A stretch of DNA of 5,915 nt from Thermodesulfobacteriota bacterium (GTDB taxonomy: Bacteria > Desulfobacterota > Desulfomonilia > Desulfomonilales > Desulfomonilaceae): the NCBI GenBank assembly GCA_030837305.1, contig JAUPKT010000436.1:1-5915 (forward strand), written 5' to 3'. Both the position numbers and the translations under genes were made by a program. The stretch's first letter is position 1. Each line of letters opens with the position of its first letter. This document shows positions 1 through 4,809 of this stretch, piece by piece. The notes below the pieces were generated by a model. It saw only the letters and a list, made by a program, of their open reading frames with translations. It was not told the DNA's origin and did not search any database.

Positions 1-165
1 CCCAGTAGCAGACACACGTGGGACGCCATGCAAGACAAAACCTCCACAGACGAGAATCCGAATTGAGACCACTCGCCGAACAGTTCGGCCTGGACCCTAG
101 AAGCTACTGAGACGTGATAAATCGGTCGTTGACGAAGTCCTCTATGGGAGGCCAGGGATTCTTCT
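1..165. other. Left-edge stretch without a supported gene
   Basis: This stretch lies downstream of the leftward nicotinamidase gene. Two rightward frames are open from the window edge, ending at TGA 64-66 and TAG 98-100, and could be the tail of a gene to the left, but both are too short to judge. A leftward ATG at 29-27 has GGAGG on the same strand (complement of 41-45), 11 nt upstream, so a leftward gene could begin here and leave the window after about nine codons. The only clear structure is the palindrome at 75-89. I see no hairpin followed by a T-tract that would serve as the terminator of the nicotinamidase gene. Confidence 0.5.
75..89. repeat. 15-bp perfect palindrome (GCCGAAC-A-GTTCGGC)
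   Basis: GCCGAAC (75-81) and GTTCGGC (83-89) are exact reverse complements around a single central base at 82. The flanks at 74 and 90 are both C and do not extend it. As RNA it would form a 5-bp GC-rich stem (GCCGA/UCGGC) with a 5-nt loop, but neither strand has a following T-tract, so an intrinsic terminator is unlikely. A compact odd-length dyad of this kind fits a binding site for a dimeric regulator, possibly controlling a leftward gene that begins near position 29. The repeat is certain; its role is a guess. Confidence 0.4.
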
Positions 166-780
166 TCACTCGAGCACGGCCCCTGCCCTTTTCAACTGTT
201 CTAATGAGTCCGCGGCGCCTTCTGGGGTCACACCTCTACACAAATCAGTGCGAATTCTTACATGGTAGCCCCTCTCCAACGCATGGAGAGCAGTCATCTT
301 CACACAATAATCCGTTGCAAGACCATATATGATCAACTCTTGAGCGCCTAATTCAGCCAGCAGTTCTTGTAGACCAGTGTCCTGTCCCCCGTCGTCTTGA
401 AACGCCGAGTAGCTGTCCCATTGAGGATGTGTACCTTTGTCAATAATGCATGTAACGAACTCCTGAGGTATTAGGATCTGCGCACCAGGAGTCATTTGAA
501 CACAATGAGGAGGCCAAAGCGTTTGTTCAACCGCTCCTACGAGAATGCTATCAAAAGGGTTTTTCCCTCGATGACTCGAAGAAAACGATATGTGGGATTC
601 AGGATGATAATCGCGGGTGCAGATAACAGGGGTGCCATCTTGCACATAGGCCCGTGTCGCAGCCAGCACGTCGTCAAGATAGCCTTGGTCGGTACCAGGC
701 ACAGGAAGCGCTCCAATATGTTGTTGAGTGAAGTCAGCCTGCACGTCCACAACGATAACCACCTTGCGGGATCCAGCCAC
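166..780 (-). CDS. pncA: Nicotinamidase (PncA-like, isochorismatase/cysteine hydrolase fold)
   Basis: The predicted enzyme hydrolyses nicotinamide to nicotinate and ammonia in cytoplasmic NAD salvage. It has 204 residues, normal for the family. The catalytic triad is visible: Asp12 in VDVQADF, Lys115 in IDKGTHPQWDSYSAF, and nucleophile Cys159 in GLATDYCV. Metal ligands match PncA: Asp57 and His59 in RDYHPESHISF, His63 close by, and His92 in WPPHCVQ. The WPPHC and DYCV blocks favour nicotinamidase over other isochorismatase-fold hydrolases. The start is GTG, supported by GGAGGAGG four bases upstream; the ATG further upstream runs into a stop after four codons. There is no signal peptide. It is transcribed divergently from the membrane sensor gene with 84 bp between them. 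No other NAD-salvage gene is visible; a pncB-like partner could lie beyond the left edge. A different amide substrate remains possible. Confidence 0.9.
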   Translation of the reverse strand: MAGSRKVVIVVDVQADFTQQHIGALPVPGTDQGYLDDVLAATRAYVQDGTPVICTRDYHPESHISFSSSHRGKNPFDSILVGAVEQTLWPPHCVQMTPGAQILIPQEFVTCIIDKGTHPQWDSYSAFQDDGGQDTGLQELLAELGAQELIIYGLATDYCVKMTALHALERGYHVRIRTDLCRGVTPEGAADSLEQLKRAGAVLE

Positions 781-784
781 TATG

Positions 785-792
785 CCTCCTCC
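785..792 (-). promoter_or_regulatory. Ribosome binding site deciding the GTG start of the nicotinamidase gene
   Basis: The leftward strand reads GGAGGAGG, then CATA, then GTG. The upstream GGAGG core lies 7 nt from the start codon, the usual distance. No other start in this frame is so well placed, which settles the unusual GTG start. Confidence 0.75.
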
Positions 793-808
793 ATGAAAGA
801 CATGTCAC

Positions 809-835
809 CTTATAGAAGTTGAAAACAGATATCAA
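809..835 (-). promoter_or_regulatory. Candidate sigma-70-type promoter of the nicotinamidase gene
   Basis: On the leftward strand TTGATA (835-830) matches TTGACA at five of six positions and TATAAG (814-809) matches TATAAT at five of six. The spacer is only 15 bp, shorter than the usual 16-18, so the promoter would be weak or need help. Transcription would begin near 802, leaving a leader of about 20 nt that includes the ribosome binding site. No comparable rightward promoter for the sensor gene is evident in the same 84-bp spacer. Confidence 0.3.
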
Positions 836-864
836 ATTCCGGACAAGAACCTTGCCTCAAAGGC

Positions 865-1791
865 ATGGTTGTGACAAACTTCCTTGAGTATTCTTGGAGG
901 CAATTCATGGTCCTCTTGGTCATAACCGCGACCGTGCTCAGTAGTTTCCTCGCCCTCACCATGGCTTTCTTTTACGCCAGCCACAAAACGTTCCCCGGGT
1001 TTGGTCATTGGACCTTTGGAGGAAGTCTCATTGCATTCGGCTATCTCATGATGGTTCTCCGGGGCATCGTGCCTGTTTCGCTTTCCATAGTCTTGGTAAA
1101 TGTTGCCGTACCCCTGTCTGCGGTTTTCTATCTTGACGGAATGAGGCGTTTTCTTGACCTTTCGGAAATATCCCGGGGCTGGTATGCCGTGCCGGCCGTG
1201 AGCGCCCTCATGTCGGTTGTTACTTTCTATACGTCGGACTCAGCCGCGTGGCGCTCTTTCTTCACCTCATTGGCATTTTCCGTTCCCCATCTTTTAACCT
1301 CTGCCCTTGTTTTCAGTGATTATCCCAAGACAAAATCCCTGTTCTATTTGATTATCGGCACGGAGATGGCTTTGGCAAGTACGGTGTTGATGGCCAGAGC
1401 GATATGGGGTTTCACGGTTCCCGACTTTCAGCTCATGATGGTATCGCCTGTGGAGGCCGGTTTTTTCATATCTCTCATGGTCTTGCAAATCGTCATTACC
1501 GTCTCCTTTATTATGCTGAACGCTGAACGTTCCAACAGAGACTTGCAGTTGGCGGAAGCTGCTGTGAGGGGAAATTTGGAAAAACTGGAGAAGGCCCTGG
1601 CTGAAGTGAAAACCTTGCAAGGAATTTTACCCATTTGTGCTAATTGTAAGAAGATACGAGACGATCGTGGCGACTGGGTTCCGATGGAGGCATACGTAAG
1701 GGATCGGACAGACGCTGATTTCAGTCACGGAATTTGTCCCACCTGTGCGAAGAAGTTATACCCACAATTCTATAAGGAAAAGTTAGTGTAA
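865..1791 (+). CDS. Seven-helix membrane sensor protein with C-terminal four-cysteine module
   Basis: This 308-residue protein has no recognisable enzymatic domain. About seven hydrophobic segments are visible (roughly residues 15-37, 49-66, 70-90, 107-123, 130-150, 158-180, 198-219), resembling the 7TM input region placed before GGDEF or kinase domains in related bacteria, including the GHWT and LRGIVPVSLSIVL stretches. A charged, probably coiled-coil helix (221-252) follows. Then comes a compact module (253-303) with GILPICANCKKIRDD, Trp271, FSHGICPTCAKKLYP: Cys258/261 and Cys291/294 with His288, a likely zinc or redox site. I know this module as a frequent C-terminal appendage of PAS and receiver proteins, without an assigned function. 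Start choice: ATG 865 has a weak ribosome site, whereas ATG 907 (294 residues) has GGAGG at 896-900 with 6-nt spacing. I keep 865 because related proteins, as I recall them, have a similar short lead before helix 1. It is probably co-transcribed with the kinase gene that follows. Confidence 0.75.
   Translation: MVVTNFLEYSWRQFMVLLVITATVLSSFLALTMAFFYASHKTFPGFGHWTFGGSLIAFGYLMMVLRGIVPVSLSIVLVNVAVPLSAVFYLDGMRRFLDLSEISRGWYAVPAVSALMSVVTFYTSDSAAWRSFFTSLAFSVPHLLTSALVFSDYPKTKSLFYLIIGTEMALASTVLMARAIWGFTVPDFQLMMVSPVEAGFFISLMVLQIVITVSFIMLNAERSNRDLQLAEAAVRGNLEKLEKALAEVKTLQGILPICANCKKIRDDRGDWVPMEAYVRDRTDADFSHGICPTCAKKLYPQFYKEKLV
896..900 (+). promoter_or_regulatory. Shine-Dalgarno-like GGAGG favouring an alternative start at 907
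   Basis: GGAGG is followed by six bases and an in-frame ATG at 907, codon 15 of the longer reading frame. This is a better initiation context than the one before 865. It may be incidental, since the bases also encode Trp-Arg in the longer form. N-terminal mapping of the protein would decide. Confidence 0.4.
1621..1773 (+). other. Four-cysteine module (C-x2-C-x29-C-x2-C) at the end of the membrane sensor
   Basis: This segment encodes residues 253-303 of the membrane sensor. Cys258 and Cys261 sit in the ICANCKK knuckle, Cys291 and Cys294 in the ICPTCAKK knuckle, 29 residues apart, with SHG (His288) just before the second pair. The paired CxxC layout is typical of a structural zinc site, and a redox-labile site is also possible. 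It follows a coiled-coil linker, the position normally taken by an output domain. Confidence 0.6.
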
Positions 1792-1854
1792 TAGTGGAAA
1801 CGCTTATGAATCGTGCCGTTAAATTCGTCTCCACTGGACGACGAGGGTTACCCT

Positions 1855-1861
1855 GGAGAGG
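1855..1861 (+). promoter_or_regulatory. Ribosome binding site deciding the kinase start at 1867
   Basis: GGAGAGG lies five bases before ATG 1867. An upstream in-frame GTG at 1813 has no comparable site. Starting at 1867 also removes an acidic, low-complexity 18-residue lead and begins directly before the first helix of the N-terminal domain. A small inverted repeat, AGGGT-T-ACCCT (1844-1854), abuts the site and could form a 4-bp hairpin. Confidence 0.65.
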
Positions 1862-1866
1862 ATGAC

Positions 1867-4791
1867 ATGGATAAAGCTGTATTACGGAATCTCATCCTCG
1901 GGCACGAGTCTTGGTTGATGCATCGGGTCCTCGCCTATGCGAAACAGAGGGACTACACAAAGTATACATCCACGCTGGTTGAGGCTTGGAGGACATCCAT
2001 TGCGGGTTTGTCGGAACCCCTTTTGGAGGCGCTCCACGTCTACGATGAACCTCCGGAGATAGGCCCTGACGAAGATTTTACCATCGACCCAATAGCCTCT
2101 TTCGGGATTCTTGAGGCACAGAGGCACAGATCCCGGGGTGTGACGTTGGCCATGTTCTTGGGCCTCATGAAATACTATCGTCAAAGCTATGTGGACCTCA
2201 TCCTCCAGGCCGGTTTCGACAAGGACGACGAGGAATGGGCGAGACTTTTCATCAATCGTTTTTTCGATCGAGTGGAATTAGGTTTCACAGTGGAATGGAG
2301 CGCACCCTCGACGGAATCAGTCGTCGAGGAAATGCAGGTGACAAACCTGATCCTTGTCACCGAGAAAAACAAGTACCTCACGCTGTTTGAGAGTTTGGCC
2401 AACCCAGTAGTGCTTCTCAATGAAAACAACCTCATCGACAACATGAATCATGCTGCTGCTTTGTTGTTTGAGGTTTCCCAGACCCCTGGCGGTTATTATT
2501 ATGGCAATGGCTCCCGAGTGAATTCAGTGGATTGGCTCGAACGGGAACTCAAGACTTTTCTAGAAGGCTCAGAGAGGGAGTCGGTATTTGAGAAAGCTTT
2601 AGATGCTCATGATGGGGAGCGTTATTTCGAAGTAAGGCTCAAGAAAATGCTCGACGTGAGTCAAAAATTCTCTGGTACGGTAATAATCCTGAACGACATT
2701 TCGTCTCGGGTATTTGCAGGACGGGAATTGAGCCGATCTCTTCATCATGTGAACCAAATCATAAATTCATTGCCTGACCCCACTTGGGTGGTAGATGATC
2801 AAGGTCGAGTGACGGCCTGGAACCGAGCCCTGGAGGAATTGACGGGTGTGAGGGCAGAAGAAATGATCGGGGAGGGGAACTCAGAGCACTCCCTGCCCTT
2901 TTACGGTGAACGAAGGCCCGCCTTGATCGACCTTGCCCTTTTTGGAGATGAGAGTTGTCTGTCTCAGTACATATCACTGAAGCGGCTTGATGATGGTGTC
3001 TTTCGTTCCGAGTCTTATCATCCCGGAATGAAAGGCGGTATTTTTCTGTCCGGCACGGCCCGTGTCTTGTACGATATGGAAGGACGTCCTTCCGGAGCCA
3101 TAGAGTCCTTGCGAGACATCACTGAGGCAAAGAAAAGTGAAAAGATACTTCGGGACAGCGAACGGCGTTTAGCCCAAATCATAGAGTTTCTCCCGGATGC
3201 CACGATGGTCATAGACGCAAACGGCACGCTCATAGCATGGAACCGTGCAATTAGCGATCTAACGGGGGTGAATGCCTCTGATGTGGTCGGCAAAGGAGAT
3301 TACGAATACGCTATTCCCTTCTATGGCCGCCGTCGTCCCGTGATGATTGATCTTGTGATCAATAGGGGCGAAGACGTCGCGTCTCAATACCTCTACGTGG
3401 GGCATGAAGGAGACCGCCTGGTCTCCGAGACCTATTTCCCTGAATTTCATGGGAGGGGTAGGACCTGGTTATGGAATACGGCAGCCCCGCTGTACGACGA
3501 TGAAGGTCGGGTGGTGGGCGCTATCGAGGCAATTCGTGACATAACTAAGCTTAAGTTGGAAGAAGAGAAACGTCTTGAGCTGGAGCGCAGGTTGCTTCAG
3601 TCGCAGAAGCTGGAAAGTCTGGGAATGATGGCTGCAGGTATTGCGCACAATTTCAACAATTTGTTGCAAGCCGTTTTGGGCAATGTGGAGCTGGCACTGA
3701 TGCAACTGCCGGACGCTTCTCCCGCCCGCGTGGGACTCAAGCGAGCCTATGAGGCCGGCGAACGGGCTGCGAGGGTCTCGGGCCAAATGCTTGCCTATAC
3801 CGGCAGTACCATGTTTGTCCCGGAAGACCAAAACCTGAATGACATCATAGAGGCCAATCTCACTTTCATAAAGTCCTTGGTTCCAAGCAGAGCGAGTGTG
3901 GACGTTTTCCTCTCTGACTTCCTGCCTCCAATCTCTGGAGACCACGCTCAAATTAAACAGGTGGTCATGAACCTGGCGGCAAACGCCATGGAGTCACTCG
4001 GAGATGAACAGGGAACAATTGGCATCAAGACAGGATTTGTGAATTGCGAGAAAGAATATTTGCGCGGCAGTCTCTTGGATGACAAGCCTACTCCGGGGTT
4101 GTTCGTTTTTCTTGACGTGACCGACACGGGCTGCGGCATGGATTCGGAAACCATGGAACGGCTCTTCGAACCTTTTTTCACTACGAAGTTCACCGGGAGA
4201 GGTCTTGGCTTGGCTGCCGTATATGGAATAGTGACTGCGCATCGTGGGGCAATCATGGTGGACAGCAATATAGGCGTCGGGACGACGGTGCGCGTTCTCT
4301 TTCCAGTCACAGACAAGGCAAGGGAGGAGTTTGCCCAAGGCGACTATGGTCGAAACAATGAACCGGATCAGTCAGCCGCACCTTCCAAAGGGGTCATTTT
4401 TGTCGTGGATGATGAAGAGTGGGTAAGAGACCTGTCCGTGAAGAGGTTGGAGTACCTGGGATATTCAGTTTTGACGGCCTGTGACGGGCAGGAGGCTGTT
4501 GAGATCTTTCGAGATCATGATCAGGAAATCACCTGCGTCTTATTGGATCTCTCGATGCCGAAGAAGGGAGGTGGAGAGGTATTTGAGGAACTGAGACGGA
4601 TAAAGCCGGACGTAAAGGTTCTCCTTGCCAGTGGGTATGGAGAAGAGGAGGCGCTGAGACGCTTTGGGAAAGTGCTTCCTGCGGGTTTCATTCACAAGCC
4701 CCATGACCTTCAGGCCCTTGCCGATGCGCTGGATGAGATACTTGATCAAGCCAACCCAAATGGGGGACCTCTCATCATTCCGAGCGGGTGA
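1867..4791 (+). CDS. Soluble hybrid histidine kinase: helical N-domain, three PAS, HisKA-HATPase, receiver
   Basis: This 974-residue protein has no membrane segment. Residues 1-147 form an unnamed helical domain with YTKYTSTLVEAWR, PIASFGI and GVTLAMFLGLMKYYR, possibly RsbRD_N-like. A degenerate PAS (about 168-280) is followed by two long homologous PAS domains (about 300-418 and 440-559), each with AWNRA, LTGV, PFYG.RRP and ending in RDIT. The kinase core has the phosphoacceptor His594 in GIAHNFNNLL, an N-box at 698-710, G1 DTGCGM, F-box LFEPFFTTK and G2 GRGLGLA, so ATP binding looks intact. The C-terminal receiver (about 843-960) has the acidic pair in VVDDEE, phosphoacceptor Asp894 in LLDLSMP, Ser922 and Lys944. 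There is no HPt or DNA-binding domain, so phosphate must pass to an outside partner or the receiver acts in cis. The residue after His594 is Asn rather than the usual acidic one. An in-frame GTG at 1813 would add 18 residues. The gene probably shares an operon with the membrane sensor 75 bp upstream. Ligand and target are unknown. Confidence 0.93.
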   Translation: MDKAVLRNLILGHESWLMHRVLAYAKQRDYTKYTSTLVEAWRTSIAGLSEPLLEALHVYDEPPEIGPDEDFTIDPIASFGILEAQRHRSRGVTLAMFLGLMKYYRQSYVDLILQAGFDKDDEEWARLFINRFFDRVELGFTVEWSAPSTESVVEEMQVTNLILVTEKNKYLTLFESLANPVVLLNENNLIDNMNHAAALLFEVSQTPGGYYYGNGSRVNSVDWLERELKTFLEGSERESVFEKALDAHDGERYFEVRLKKMLDVSQKFSGTVIILNDISSRVFAGRELSRSLHHVNQIINSLPDPTWVVDDQGRVTAWNRALEELTGVRAEEMIGEGNSEHSLPFYGERRPALIDLALFGDESCLSQYISLKRLDDGVFRSESYHPGMKGGIFLSGTARVLYDMEGRPSGAIESLRDITEAKKSEKILRDSERRLAQIIEFLPDATMVIDANGTLIAWNRAISDLTGVNASDVVGKGDYEYAIPFYGRRRPVMIDLVINRGEDVASQYLYVGHEGDRLVSETYFPEFHGRGRTWLWNTAAPLYDDEGRVVGAIEAIRDITKLKLEEEKRLELERRLLQSQKLESLGMMAAGIAHNFNNLLQAVLGNVELALMQLPDASPARVGLKRAYEAGERAARVSGQMLAYTGSTMFVPEDQNLNDIIEANLTFIKSLVPSRASVDVFLSDFLPPISGDHAQIKQVVMNLAANAMESLGDEQGTIGIKTGFVNCEKEYLRGSLLDDKPTPGLFVFLDVTDTGCGMDSETMERLFEPFFTTKFTGRGLGLAAVYGIVTAHRGAIMVDSNIGVGTTVRVLFPVTDKAREEFAQGDYGRNNEPDQSAAPSKGVIFVVDDEEWVRDLSVKRLEYLGYSVLTACDGQEAVEIFRDHDQEITCVLLDLSMPKKGGGEVFEELRRIKPDVKVLLASGYGEEEALRRFGKVLPAGFIHKPHDLQALADALDEILDQANPNGGPLIIPSG
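2764..3543 (+). repeat. Tandem duplication of a long PAS domain inside the kinase gene
   Basis: Two homologous protein segments (2764-3120 and 3184-3543) align along their length. Shared landmarks in order are LPD, (V/I)D..G, AWNRA, LTGV, PFYG.RRP, a mid-segment SQY, and YD.EGR followed by GAIE..RDIT. At DNA level the copies have diverged strongly, so this is an old duplication, not an unstable direct repeat. Between them lies a short coiled-coil linker of the S-helix type, which is usual between signalling domains. Confidence 0.7.
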
Positions 4792-4809
4792 AATGGGACT
4801 AATCATTTC
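4790..4809. repeat. Short inverted repeat bridging the two convergent stop codons
   Basis: GAAATG (4790-4795) and CATTTC (4804-4809) are exact reverse complements around an 8-base loop. They overlap the TGA of the kinase gene (4789-4791) and the TGA of the leftward Fe-S gene (4803-4805). The stem is only 6 bp and A/T-rich, and no T-tract follows on either strand, so it is a poor intrinsic terminator. It may be chance. Confidence 0.25.

Noticed and set aside
1..29. Possible leftward gene starting at ATG 29-27 with GGAGG upstream
   Set aside because: Only about nine codons are inside the window and the spacing to GGAGG is 11 nt; a TTG at 33-31 fits the spacing better in another frame. Too little to support a gene.
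1..100. Open rightward frames from the edge (ending at 66 and at 100) as the tail of an upstream gene
   Set aside because: Two frames are equally open over short lengths and neither peptide is recognisable, so chance is enough to explain them.
140..157. Weak stem CCTC/GAGG after the nicotinamidase stop as a terminator
   Set aside because: The stem is only 4 bp and no T-tract follows on the leftward strand.
496..822. Rightward 108-codon open frame overlapping the nicotinamidase gene
   Set aside because: It lies antisense to a gene with all catalytic motifs intact, lacks a ribosome binding site and has no recognisable domain.
811..847. Rightward promoter for the sensor gene using TTGAAA at 819-824
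   Set aside because: No acceptable -10 hexamer lies 16-18 bp downstream.
1793..1835. AGTGGA/TCCACT inverted repeat in the gap between the sensor and the kinase as a terminator
   Set aside because: A 6-bp stem with a loop of over 30 bases and no T-tract is not a credible terminator; it does not argue against co-transcription.
3469..4338. Long leftward open frames opposite the kinase core
   Set aside because: They are antisense to well-conserved HisKA and HATPase motifs; the peptides show no domain and are expected shadows of the coding strand.
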